From Streptomyces sp. ISL-11 (GTDB lineage Bacteria; Actinomycetota; Actinomycetes; Streptomycetales; Streptomycetaceae), in assembly GCF_018614525.1 (NCBI RefSeq), contig NZ_JAGGOL010000065.1, forward strand, positions 1 to 45,461: a stretch of DNA of 45,461 bases, written 5' to 3'. Below are positions 1 to 9,105 of this stretch, piece after piece. The stretch's first letter is position 1, and every line of letters begins with the position of its first letter. A program made the position numbers and the translations under genes. Below the pieces are notes generated by a model that made no database searches, was not told the DNA's origin, and worked only from the letters and a program-made list of their open reading frames with translations.

Positions 1-1229
<1,229 letters not shown>

Positions 1230-1252
1230 TCCACGGATCGCCCCACGGACGT

Positions 1253-1280
1253 GCCCCCGACAGCCTCGGCTGCCGGGGGC
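1253..1280 (+). terminator. Stem-loop terminator between mdh and the convergent membrane protein gene
   Basis: The arms GCCCCCGACAGCC and GGCTGCCGGGGGC pair over 13 positions with one G-U pair and a very tight loop. It lies 23 bp after the mdh stop and just beyond the end of the minus-strand gene at 1308, so it could serve both. No U-tract follows, as is common for Streptomyces terminators. Confidence 0.7.
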
Positions 1281-1307
1281 GCGTCTGTGTGTGGGAGCGG
1301 ATCCGGA

Positions 1308-1772
1308 TCAGAGCGGCGGTGACTGCTTGCCGCCACCGCTGACGGGTGGCGGCAACAGGGGCACGGGCATGAGGGCCACGGCAAACACCACCTGTACGGC
1401 GACCTGAATGAGCAGGATGACCGTGGTGCCCGCGAACAGGAGCGGCCAGACGGGGAGCAGCAGCAGGCCCGCCGACAAAGCCCTGAAGTCCTGCGACGGC
1501 ATCTTCCTGCGGATGAGCCCGGCCAGCAGGGCGATGACGAGGGACGGCAGTCCGATCATCACCAGCATGCCCGCCGCGACACCCAGGTAGTAGCGCAGGG
1601 ACTCCCCGAACGGCTCATGCTCGAAAGACGTTGACAAGGGCTTCAACGGTCGGGGCCCGGTGACTGCTATGAGGAACCAGCCGACGGCGAACGCGGCGAG
1701 GTACAAGAGGACGCACCGAGCGATTCGGCGTACGCACTCACCGGGCTTACGGTAGGCCACCACTGCGGTCAT
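1308..1772 (-). CDS. Four-helix membrane protein, candidate immunity protein for the RHS toxin fragment
   Basis: This 154-residue protein is strongly hydrophobic. Likely membrane segments are at about residues 18-37, 62-87, 97-115 and 116-138, and the C-terminal tail is proline- and glycine-rich. I do not recognise a named family. Its ATG at 1772 overlaps the last base of the RHS ORF stop codon (TGATG), which implies translational coupling. In polymorphic toxin loci the gene directly after the toxin C-terminus usually encodes the cognate immunity protein. Membrane immunity proteins usually guard against toxins acting at the envelope. An upstream start at 1808 exists but would lie inside the RHS coding region. 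The immunity role is inferred from position and topology. Confidence 0.7.
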   Translation of the reverse strand: MTAVVAYRKPGECVRRIARCVLLYLAAFAVGWFLIAVTGPRPLKPLSTSFEHEPFGESLRYYLGVAAGMLVMIGLPSLVIALLAGLIRRKMPSQDFRALSAGLLLLPVWPLLFAGTTVILLIQVAVQVVFAVALMPVPLLPPPVSGGGKQSPPL

Positions 1773-3277
1773 CAGCGGCACCCTCTGACGCAGCGTCCGT
1801 CGGTCCATGAGCGGTCAATTTTCGACGAGTTGATTCCCGGTACGCGCAAGGGCATGGAATCGAGCCCGTTTTCGTTGGCCATGTTGTCGGTGGCGACCAC
1901 TCTGGGTTCCCCGTTGCGGGGATATTGCACGACCTCCATGTCGGGGTAGGGATCGCCACTTCGACTGACGCTGACCGAGGACTTGTTGGTCTTGATGGAC
2001 ACTGTGTTGTCGACCGAGAAGAGTGGGAACAGGCTTTGTACCGCATGGACATCCATCCGGATCCCGTCTGGTGATGATTCACGGGGGTTCAGTACGTTAT
2101 TGCCGCCCATTGTGTCGCTGGACCGGGAGTTGATCAGGATCTTGTTGGCCGGAATCATTCTTGATGGGTCCGCATGACGCCCGAACCTTGCCATCATGTA
2201 AGCATCGTCCCCTGGAGGGGTATGGGACGGTGCGATGGTGTAGGAGACCTGTCCGGTCGCAGTGTCCCAGAAGAGCACCATCCGTGAGTCCTCTTCTGGA
2301 TCAACCGAGAAGCCTCGGTTGTCCCCGAGGAGCTGCCCGAGCATGGCCATCCGCGTATGGATGAAGAACCTCATCATGATGATCCCGCGGTCCGGCCCGC
2401 GCCCCACGTTGAACACCGCACGTTGCGATCCGGTCGGCTTGCTCCCGAATCCCGCGCGGTAGGCCCCGTGATAGGAACTGTCACTGCCCCTGCTCCTCGG
2501 CGACCAGTGCGGGTTGGAGACTCTGGACTCGCCCCATTCGACGTTTGCGGTGGATCCACAGCCGCCCGGGCAGCCGTGCGAGGGTGAGTACCCGTAGCAG
2601 GGGCCCTCCGTGCCGCACCCACCCGGGATCAACCCGGTGGGGTCCGACGACGTGGCCGGGTTGTTGCTCGCGTAGGTATAACCGTTGGCCTGCTGAGGGT
2701 CATTGAGGTCCATGACCGGGTCGACGCTGATAAAGCGGCCGACTACAGGATCGTATTCACGCGCCCCCAGATGGGTCAGGCCGGTTCCGCTGTCGCGGGT
2801 GCCGCCGACGAAACCCTTGTCGCCGGCCCAGCCCTCGGGCTGAGTGCCACGAGGGGCGCCGAAGAGCGTGGTCCTGCGCCGGGTGACGTCCTGGCCTGTG
2901 GTGTCGTCGACCTGGACGGATGCGGTGCCGTGGTGGTCGGACAGCAGGAACGTGAGCCGGCCGGCGGACCGCATGGCGATGGTTTTGCTGCCGCTGCCGT
3001 AGTAGCGCGTACCGATCACCTTTCCCGACTCGGTGAGGCGGAGTTCGGTGCCGTTGGGCAGATAGAGGGTGGCTCCGCTGGAGTCCTTGCGTAGTAGCCG
3101 GGCCCCGTCGGCGTCGTAGACGTACTTCGTCGAGCCGCCGCCTTGTGTGACCGAGGCCAGATGTCCCTCGGTGTCCCAGTCCAGCTTCTGCTCCGGGGCC
3201 GCCCCGGCCTTACGGGTGGTGGTGTTGCCTGCCTGGTCGTATGTGTACTTCTCGTCGACGGTACCGCCCGGGCCGCT
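1772..3277 (-). pseudogene. 5'-truncated RHS repeat-associated core protein with C-terminal variable (toxin-like) domain
   Basis: From the 3277 side the minus strand encodes a YD/RHS repeat (EKYTYDQAGNTTTRKAG), then the RHS core, including LTHLGAREYDPVVGRFIS, NGYTYASNN and SDPTGL near 2635. About 285 further residues follow and form the variable C-terminal domain. In this family that domain is the toxin. I do not recognise it. It has aromatic, beta-rich stretches such as MRFFIHTRMAMLGQ and DMEVVQYPRNGEPRVVA. The open frame continues to 4348, but beyond 3277 it is only the antisense of the FG-GAP ORF, so the N-terminal part of the RHS protein is missing. No credible start or ribosome site was found. 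GC is visibly lower than in the flanks (roughly 55-60% by eye), as expected of acquired DNA. The last base of the stop overlaps the ATG of the putative immunity gene. Confidence 0.75.
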
Positions 3278-4090
3278 GACGGCAGTTTCGCCGCCCCGTT
3301 CAGTTCCTGGGGCAGCGCCTCCGGCTGGTACTTCGGCAGGACGAACATCCAGGCCGGCGACTTCAATGGTGACGGTCGTGACGATGTCGCCGTCTGGTAC
3401 AACGCCAGTGACGGCACGGACAGGCTCTGGACGTTCACGGCCAACGTCCGGGGCGGATTCAATGACCCCTCCGCCTCCTACGTTGCTCCCGACGGCTGGT
3501 GGGACGTAACGAAGCTCAAGTTCGTCACCGGCGACTTCAACGGCGACGGGCGGGATGATCTGGGCGCGCTGCAGAAGCTGGCCGACGGCACGATCAAGAT
3601 GCACACCTTCGCCACCAACCCTGCCGGGGGCTTCAATGATCCCGTCGTCTCCTGGACGGCGACCAATGGAGAGTGGGGTTCCTGGGATCGGTACCGGATC
3701 CAGGCCGGGGACTTCGACGGTGACGGACGCGACGACATCGCCTACTGGTACGACTTCGCCGATGGGCGGGGAGGCCTCCACACCTTGCTCAGCAAAGGCA
3801 CGGCCGCGGTTACCTTCGCCAACCCGGTGAAGTCGTGGGAGGTCGGCCCGGGCCAGTTCAGCACGAAGCGCATGCACGCCGTGATCGGTGATTACGACGG
3901 TGACGGACGGGACGATTTTGGCGTGCTGTACGGGCACACCGACGGCAGTCTGCGGATGTACACCTGGCTCACCAAGCCTGACGGCCGCTTCGGTGACGTG
4001 ATGCCGAGTTGGGGTACGGGACCGAACTTCTGGACCTTCGCCAGGTCGCGTGCCATCAATAGCTACACCAGTGACTACTGGACTCTGTAG
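3161..4090 (+). CDS. FG-GAP (VCBS-like) repeat protein, possibly a 5'-truncated fragment
   Basis: The ORF holds four FG-GAP type repeats, GDFNGDGRDD (twice), GDFDGDGRDD and GDYDGDGRDD, at about residues 66-75, 124-133, 183-192 and 243-252. These motifs form calcium-binding loops of a beta-propeller, usually on secreted or surface proteins. Recognisable FG-GAP homology starts only at about 3278 (ADGSFAAPFSSW). Everything before that is antisense to the RHS fragment. From ATG 3161 (GAGG six bases upstream) the first 39 residues nevertheless look like a Sec signal peptide, with hydrophobic GVACLVVCVLLV and an ARA-A cleavage site. A TTG at 3143 is an alternative start. The 3' end looks natural because a strong hairpin follows. 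It may be a decayed remnant or an accidentally functional secreted protein. Confidence 0.6.
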   Translation: MSLGVPVQLLLRGRPGLTGGGVACLVVCVLLVDGTARAADGSFAAPFSSWGSASGWYFGRTNIQAGDFNGDGRDDVAVWYNASDGTDRLWTFTANVRGGFNDPSASYVAPDGWWDVTKLKFVTGDFNGDGRDDLGALQKLADGTIKMHTFATNPAGGFNDPVVSWTATNGEWGSWDRYRIQAGDFDGDGRDDIAYWYDFADGRGGLHTLLSKGTAAVTFANPVKSWEVGPGQFSTKRMHAVIGDYDGDGRDDFGVLYGHTDGSLRMYTWLTKPDGRFGDVMPSWGTGPNFWTFARSRAINSYTSDYWTL

Positions 4091-4094
4091 CACC

Positions 4095-4132
4095 TGCCTC
4101 ACGGTCCGGGCCGGTGTCCGGGCCGTGAGGCA
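4095..4132 (+). terminator. Stem-loop terminator after the FG-GAP ORF
   Basis: A 15-bp stem with one G-U pair and an 8-base loop begins five bases after the stop codon at 4090. It suggests that the FG-GAP ORF keeps its original 3' end even though its 5' part looks replaced. The remaining 200 bases up to 4338 show no further gene. Confidence 0.8.
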
Positions 4133-4338
4133 CCTGTGGTGGTGTGACCGTGTTTTGGCGGGGATGAACTTGGTGGCATTCGGGCGCCCGTTCTTGCAAG
4201 CATCCGTACGTGGCGAGATCCGGCCCGTCGTTTGCGCCCCCACAGGGGTTGCGCCCGGGACTTCTGGCCTATTCTGAGTACTCCGAAAATCCGTCAACTC
4301 ATGTGTCATCGCAGGTGAGTTCGACGATCGGGGGACGC

Positions 4339-5934
4339 ATGACCTCACCCGTCCGACAGGACTCCCGCACCGAGGCCACCCGGCTGCTGTGCGCGGGCAC
4401 CTATCTCGACATCGAGTTCCGCCGCCGGGTCATCGAGGAGCTGGTGGAACACGAGGAAAGACCCATCGCGCCGTCGCTCGGCGTCGACGTCGTGCCGGTG
4501 CTCGCCCACGCGCTGCGGGCCCGTAGACAGGACGCGCTGACGGCGCTGTTACTGCTGGCCCTTTGGGCCATCTTCATCGGGGTCGACCTGGCCACCGAGC
4601 CGGAGGGCGTGCCGCCCATCTGGTCGGGGCTGTACGCCCTGGTCTGCTTCGTGCAGTGGTCCGCGCACGCCACCGCCGGGCGGGGCTCGGCCGCCTACGT
4701 CGTCGACAGACGCACCCTGCGCGAGGCGCTCAAGGGCCACCGCGCGCCCCTGCGGGCCCTGGTCCCGGTGATCCCGCCGGTGGTCGCCCTCGGGTACTGG
4801 ATCTTCGCCTTCTACGCGCTCTTCGAGGGCGCCGACAACTGGCTCGCCCTCATCTTCCCGCTCGTGCTGGTGCTCCCGGTGTGGATGCACCGCTCGCGGG
4901 TGGCGGCCGTGATGCGCGCCGAGCTCGGCAAGAAGGCGTTCGCCTGGGCGCCCCGGGCCCTGCCCACCAGCCCGTACCACCTGAGGATCGCCCGGGCCAT
5001 CGACCGGGAGCAGTACGCGGGGCTGACGATCTACGACCCCTTCCGGCCCTTCATCGGGATGGGGAGCCCGTACGAGCCCTGGTCGTTCGCCCTGGAGCTC
5101 AAGAAGCGCGAGGGGACGGTCAACGGCACCGGGCCCTTCACCGGGCGCACGGTCATCGAGCTGGTGCGGCCCCGGCTGGAGGCGCTGCGCGAGGCGGCCG
5201 CCGCGACCAGCCGGGACCGGCTGAAGGACCTGGAGATCGAGGAGTTCGTCTATCTGCCCGTCGGCCCGCCCCGGCCGCGGCTGGACTACGAGACCGAGAC
5301 CGTCCGCCGGCACGTGACCGAGTCGGTCGACGAGGGCGGCGAGGCGCGCCGGTACTTCCTGCGCGTGCGCATCGGCGCCTGGGACGAGCAGGTCGTCGTC
5401 TCCGTGCTGGTCAGGGTGCACACCCAGGGCGGCATGCTGGTCCTGGAGGTCGTCCCGCACGTCCTGACGCCGATCAAGCCGGAGTTCCGCGCCGTCGACG
5501 TGATCGCCGCGCGCGGTGAGGACGACATCCTGCGCGACGGCCTGCGGGCGTTCCTGACCGGCCCCGCCGCGGGCTTCGCGGCCGCCGTCTCCACGATCCG
5601 CTCGGCCGTCTCGGGCTTCCGCACCTGGCTCGCCGACCCCCGGCGCGCGGCGCCGGACGGCCCCGCCGGTTCGGTGCGGGAGATCGCCGGCACGCGCACG
5701 GTCTCCCTGTTCCAGGAGATGGACATCAGCCGCTATGTGAAGACGGTCCAGGACCGCATCGCGAGCGGCGTGCGGGATGCCCTGCGCTCCCAGGGGTACG
5801 AGACCGATCAGTTCGAGCAGCAGATCGTGCAGATCAGTGAGGGCGGCGTCTACATCGGCGCGATGAGCGGCGGCGCGGTGGCCGCCGGATCCGGGGCCCA
5901 GGCCAAGAACATGACGAAAAGCGGGGGATCATGA
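4339..5934 (+). CDS. Four-helix membrane protein ending in a glycine-rich MSGGAVAAG motif
   Basis: This 531-residue protein is the first of a three-gene operon. The family is not one I can name. Four membrane segments are likely at about residues 66-82, 94-110, 140-162 and 168-183, with short loops. A long, probably cytoplasmic region of about 340 residues follows (PFRPFIGMGSPYEPWSF, then a mixed alpha/beta stretch). The last 30 residues carry GGVYIGAMSGGAVAAGSGAQ, which closely matches the N-terminal motif of the next protein. The ATG at 4339 is chosen because GGGGGA lies just before it and membrane-protein composition starts there. The frame is open upstream to 4210 without a good start. 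Its stop overlaps the next ATG (ATGA), so translation is coupled. Confidence 0.85.
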   Translation: MTSPVRQDSRTEATRLLCAGTYLDIEFRRRVIEELVEHEERPIAPSLGVDVVPVLAHALRARRQDALTALLLLALWAIFIGVDLATEPEGVPPIWSGLYALVCFVQWSAHATAGRGSAAYVVDRRTLREALKGHRAPLRALVPVIPPVVALGYWIFAFYALFEGADNWLALIFPLVLVLPVWMHRSRVAAVMRAELGKKAFAWAPRALPTSPYHLRIARAIDREQYAGLTIYDPFRPFIGMGSPYEPWSFALELKKREGTVNGTGPFTGRTVIELVRPRLEALREAAAATSRDRLKDLEIEEFVYLPVGPPRPRLDYETETVRRHVTESVDEGGEARRYFLRVRIGAWDEQVVVSVLVRVHTQGGMLVLEVVPHVLTPIKPEFRAVDVIAARGEDDILRDGLRAFLTGPAAGFAAAVSTIRSAVSGFRTWLADPRRAAPDGPAGSVREIAGTRTVSLFQEMDISRYVKTVQDRIASGVRDALRSQGYETDQFEQQIVQISEGGVYIGAMSGGAVAAGSGAQAKNMTKSGGS

Positions 5935-6464
5935 CGGACACCAACGCACCACAGGAACCACAGGGCGGCGGCGGTGGCGGGATCGTCATCGGACGCATGT
6001 CCGGCGGCGCGGTCGCCAGCGGCCGCAAGGCGCGGGCGGAGGACCGGTCGGAGCGCGTGGCCCGGCCCGCCGAGCGGGACGCGGCCTTAGTGCCCGTACC
6101 GTCGCGGCCGCCGGGCGAGGGGGCCATCGCCGCGGGCGAGGTCGTGGGCGGCGCGCTCGCCGCGGGGCCCGAGGCGGAGGCGGTGGACTCCTCGCGGGAG
6201 CTGCTGGCGGTACCGCCCGAGCTGCTGGCGGCCGTGCGCGAGCTGCGCGGTCACCTGCCGCTGCTGGCCCGGACCGACGGTGACGGCCTCGACGAGGTCG
6301 AGGGTCAGCTGGCCGGGCTGGAGGAGGAGGCCGCGCCGGCCGGCCGCGCCGAGCGCGGCCGCCTGGTCCGGCTCCGCGCCCTGCTCGGCGGCGGTGCCAC
6401 GGCGGCCGGCGGGCTGGCCTCGGCGCTCGCCGTCGTCCAGGCCATCAGCCAGCTGCTGGCCTGA
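5931..6464 (+). CDS. Small protein with two glycine-rich GGAVAxG-type motifs
   Basis: This 177-residue protein is unrecognised. After a polyglycine stretch it contains GIVIGRMSGGAVASGRKARA (about residues 17-36), nearly the same as the C-terminal motif of the preceding membrane protein. A degenerate second copy, AIAAGEVVGGALAAGPEAEA, lies at about 65-84. The middle (88-150) is a charged, leucine-rich helical region (ELLAAVRELRGHLP, DEVEGQLAGLEEE). The last 25 residues are hydrophobic (GGGATAAGGLASALAVVQAI) and could be a tail anchor. The ATG overlaps the previous stop by four bases. A shared motif at the C-terminus of one product and the N-terminus of its neighbour suggests a homotypic interaction between them, which is inference. 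Confidence 0.8.
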   Translation: MTDTNAPQEPQGGGGGGIVIGRMSGGAVASGRKARAEDRSERVARPAERDAALVPVPSRPPGEGAIAAGEVVGGALAAGPEAEAVDSSRELLAVPPELLAAVRELRGHLPLLARTDGDGLDEVEGQLAGLEEEAAPAGRAERGRLVRLRALLGGGATAAGGLASALAVVQAISQLLA

Positions 6465-6477
6465 GGGGGCGGGGCAC

Positions 6478-7359
6478 ATGAGCCGCTGGGACGCAGACCT
6501 CCAGCAGTGGGTGGACGACGACCTGCCGCCCAGACCGCGACACCGCCCGCACGACCCGGACCGCCCGTACGACCCGGACGAGCCCGAGGTCCTGCTCGGG
6601 CCGCCGCACCCGGACGACCCGCCGGACGGGCCGTCGCACGCGACCATCCTGGCCGGCGTGCTCGCCGGGGTGGTGCTCGCGGGCGGCATCGGCGTCGGCA
6701 TCTGGTCGCTGGTGCGCGACGACGACAGCGGCCCCGCCGGCGGCGGGCTGCCCAGTGCCAGCGCGCTGCCGACGCCCGGCTCCACCTTCGGCGGACCGAC
6801 GAGCGCGCCGACGTACAGCTATCCCTCCTACAGCTACCCCAGCTACAGCTATCCCAGCTACGGCGCCCCGTCGTACGTACCGTCGACGCCCGTTCCCGGC
6901 ACCCTGTCCGGCAGCGGCGCACCGACGGGCTATGTGCGCACGGCGGACCCGGCCGGATTCACGCTGGACGTGCCCCGGGGGTGGCTGCGCAGTACGGAGG
7001 GCGCCAGCGTCTTCTACAAGCGGTCGGACGACAAGAGCCTGATCCAGGTGTTCACACTGAGCGGCCCGGAGACGACGCCCTACGAGTCGCTGGTGGCGAC
7101 CGAGAAGACGGTCTCCAGGAACAAGGGCTACCGCAAGATCGGCCTGTGGCAGCTCAGCGGCGGCGCGGCGGAGCTGGAGTACACCTACACCCGTGACGAC
7201 GGCAGCACTCGGCACATCGGGGTGCGCGCCTACACGGCGAGCAACAGCAAGCAGTACGCCCTGCTGGTCGGCGGACCGGGCGATGACTGGCCCGCTCACC
7301 TGCGGATCTACCGGAATCTGCTGGGCTCGTTCTGCCCCACGGGCTCCTGCGCGAGCTGA
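6478..7359 (+). CDS. Single-pass membrane protein with Tyr/Pro/Ser repeats and an extracytoplasmic domain
   Basis: This 293-residue protein is the third gene of the operon, 13 bases after the previous stop with a strong GAGGGGGCGGGG ribosome site. Residues 1-54 are acidic and proline-rich, and one membrane helix lies at about 56-79. A low-complexity linker follows with SYPSY repeated about four times (113-133). The C-terminal domain (about 152-293) starts GYVRTADPAGFTLDVPRGW and ends with a CPTGSC pair. The layout matches streptomycete proteins with a cytoplasmic tail, one anchor and an outer beta-rich domain, similar to the exposed parts of some Ser/Thr kinase-associated proteins. No kinase or catalytic motif is visible. 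The function is unknown. Confidence 0.85.
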   Translation: MSRWDADLQQWVDDDLPPRPRHRPHDPDRPYDPDEPEVLLGPPHPDDPPDGPSHATILAGVLAGVVLAGGIGVGIWSLVRDDDSGPAGGGLPSASALPTPGSTFGGPTSAPTYSYPSYSYPSYSYPSYGAPSYVPSTPVPGTLSGSGAPTGYVRTADPAGFTLDVPRGWLRSTEGASVFYKRSDDKSLIQVFTLSGPETTPYESLVATEKTVSRNKGYRKIGLWQLSGGAAELEYTYTRDDGSTRHIGVRAYTASNSKQYALLVGGPGDDWPAHLRIYRNLLGSFCPTGSCAS

Positions 7360-7376
7360 GAGGATGATGTTGACTG

Positions 7377-7396
7377 AGAGTGACGTGCGTCACTCT
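7377..7396. promoter_or_regulatory. Perfect inverted repeat upstream of the betaine operon (candidate Crp-like site)
   Basis: AGAGTGACGTGCGTCACTCT has perfect 9-bp arms around a two-base centre. It contains GTG-N6-GTCAC, which fits the GTG-N6-GNCAC form I recall for S. coelicolor Crp. It lies 113 bp upstream of the aldehyde dehydrogenase start and 17 bp after the preceding stop. It could also be a choline-responsive TetR operator or, less likely because of the tiny loop, a terminator. Confidence 0.55.
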
Positions 7397-7509
7397 TCGT
7401 GAAGAAAGTGGCATAAGTTTCGGCCTTCTGGAGAGGCGCGCCCCGTTGCCGGCCCGAGCTCCGCTCGACCGGTGACGGGACGTATCGGATATCGGAAGGC
7501 AGAAAACGC

Positions 7510-9012
7510 ATGTCGTCAGTCGAGACCATCCACGTGGACGGGGTGTGGCGGGCCGCCGCGGCCGGCACCCAGCGCGAGGTCCTCGACCCCGCGGACGCCA
7601 AGACCCTGGCCGTGGTGTCCGAGGGCGGAGCCGACGACACCGACGCCGCCGTGGCCGCAGCCCGCCGCGCCTTCGACACCGGCACCTGGCCGCACACGCC
7701 CGTCGCCGAGCGGGCCGCTCTGCTGCGCGAGGTCGCCGGGCTGCTCCAGCGCGACCGCGAGGCGATCGCCCTGACCGAGAGCCGCGACACCGGCAAGACC
7801 CTCGAAGAGGGCCGGATCGACGTCGACTGCGTCAGTGACGCCTTCCGCTACTTCGCCGACCTGGTGGTGAACGAGGGCGGCGGGCGCGTCGTGGACGCCG
7901 GCTCCGCCGACATCCACAGCGTCGTCGTCCATGAACCGGTCGGCGTCTGCGCGCTGATCACCCCCTGGAACTACCCCCTCCTCCAGGCCAGCTGGAAGAT
8001 CGCCCCGGCGCTGGCCGCGGGCAACACCTTCGTCATCAAGCCCAGCGAGGTCACCCCGCTGTCCACCGTGCACCTGATCCGGCTGCTGGCCGAGGCGGGC
8101 CTCCCGGCAGGGGTGGCCAACCTCGTCACCGGCGCGGGCGACCCCGTCGGGGCGCGGCTGGCCGAGCACCCGGACGTCGACCTGGTCTCCTTCACCGGCG
8201 GGCTCACCAGCGGCACCAAGGTCATGCAGGCCGCGGCGCCGAGCGTGAAGAAGGTCGCCCTCGAACTGGGCGGCAAGAACCCCAACGTCGTCTTCGCCGA
8301 CGCCTGCGCGACCGACGAGGACTTCGACACCGCCGTCGACCAGGCGCTCAACGCCGCGTTCATCCACAGCGGCCAGGTCTGCTCGGCCGGCTCCCGCCTG
8401 ATCGTCGAGGAGTCCGTGCGCGAGCGGTTCGTCGCCGAACTCGCCCGCCGCGCCGAGAAGATCAAGCTCGGCCGCGGCACCGAGGACGGCGTCGAGTGCG
8501 GTCCGCTCGTCTCCGCCCAGCAGCTCGACAAGACCGAGTACTACGTCGACTCCGCGCTCGCCGAGGGCGCCGTGCTGCGCTGCGGAGGCAAGCAGCCGGA
8601 GCCCAACGCGGTCCGCCCCGCGAACGGTTACTTCTACTCGCCGACCGTCCTCGACCGCTGTGACGCCACCATGCGGGTCGTCCGCGAGGAGACCTTCGGG
8701 CCGATCCTCACCGTCGAGACCTTCCGCACCGAGGACGAGGCCGTCGCGCTCGCCAACGACACCGAGTACGGACTCGCCGGCGCCGTCTGGACCAAGGACG
8801 CCGGCCGCGCCCGCCGCGTCGCAGGGCGGCTGCGCCACGGCACCGTGTGGATCAACGACTACCACCCCTACCTGCCGCAGGCGGAGTGGGGCGGGTTCGG
8901 CAAGTCCGGAATCGGCCGCGAACTCGGCCCGGCGGGCCTGGCGGAGTACCGCGAGGCCAAGCACATCTACCAGAACCTCGCGCCGCGGCCGGTGCGCTGG
9001 TTCGCGGGCTGA
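7510..9012 (+). CDS. betB: Betaine-aldehyde dehydrogenase
   Basis: This 500-residue member of the NAD(P)-dependent aldehyde dehydrogenase superfamily is placed to oxidise betaine aldehyde to glycine betaine. TPWNYPLLQA holds the conserved Asn154. LELGGKNP supplies the general base Glu252. SGQVCSAGSR holds the nucleophile Cys291. The substrate is inferred from context: the next gene is a choline-dehydrogenase-type GMC oxidase and the three after it are a glycine-betaine ABC transporter. A broader aldehyde dehydrogenase cannot be excluded from sequence alone. The ATG at 7510 follows a short purine-rich stretch (GGAAGGCAGAAAACGC). It is the first gene of a probable five-gene operon. Confidence 0.9.
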   Translation: MSSVETIHVDGVWRAAAAGTQREVLDPADAKTLAVVSEGGADDTDAAVAAARRAFDTGTWPHTPVAERAALLREVAGLLQRDREAIALTESRDTGKTLEEGRIDVDCVSDAFRYFADLVVNEGGGRVVDAGSADIHSVVVHEPVGVCALITPWNYPLLQASWKIAPALAAGNTFVIKPSEVTPLSTVHLIRLLAEAGLPAGVANLVTGAGDPVGARLAEHPDVDLVSFTGGLTSGTKVMQAAAPSVKKVALELGGKNPNVVFADACATDEDFDTAVDQALNAAFIHSGQVCSAGSRLIVEESVRERFVAELARRAEKIKLGRGTEDGVECGPLVSAQQLDKTEYYVDSALAEGAVLRCGGKQPEPNAVRPANGYFYSPTVLDRCDATMRVVREETFGPILTVETFRTEDEAVALANDTEYGLAGAVWTKDAGRARRVAGRLRHGTVWINDYHPYLPQAEWGGFGKSGIGRELGPAGLAEYREAKHIYQNLAPRPVRWFAG

Positions 9013-9105
9013 GCCAGTCTCGTAGCGAGCTCGTATCCACTGTCGTAGCGAACTCCCAGCGAACCGACACGCGAAGAACATTCCCTGCCTCCGAGGAGTA
9101 CCCCC

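Noticed and set aside
3278..4348. The open minus-strand frame extends the RHS ORF to 858 residues
   Set aside because: This part is the antisense of the FG-GAP repeats (the plus strand has four GDxxGDGRDD motifs in frame). It has no RHS or other domain and no ribosome site at its start.
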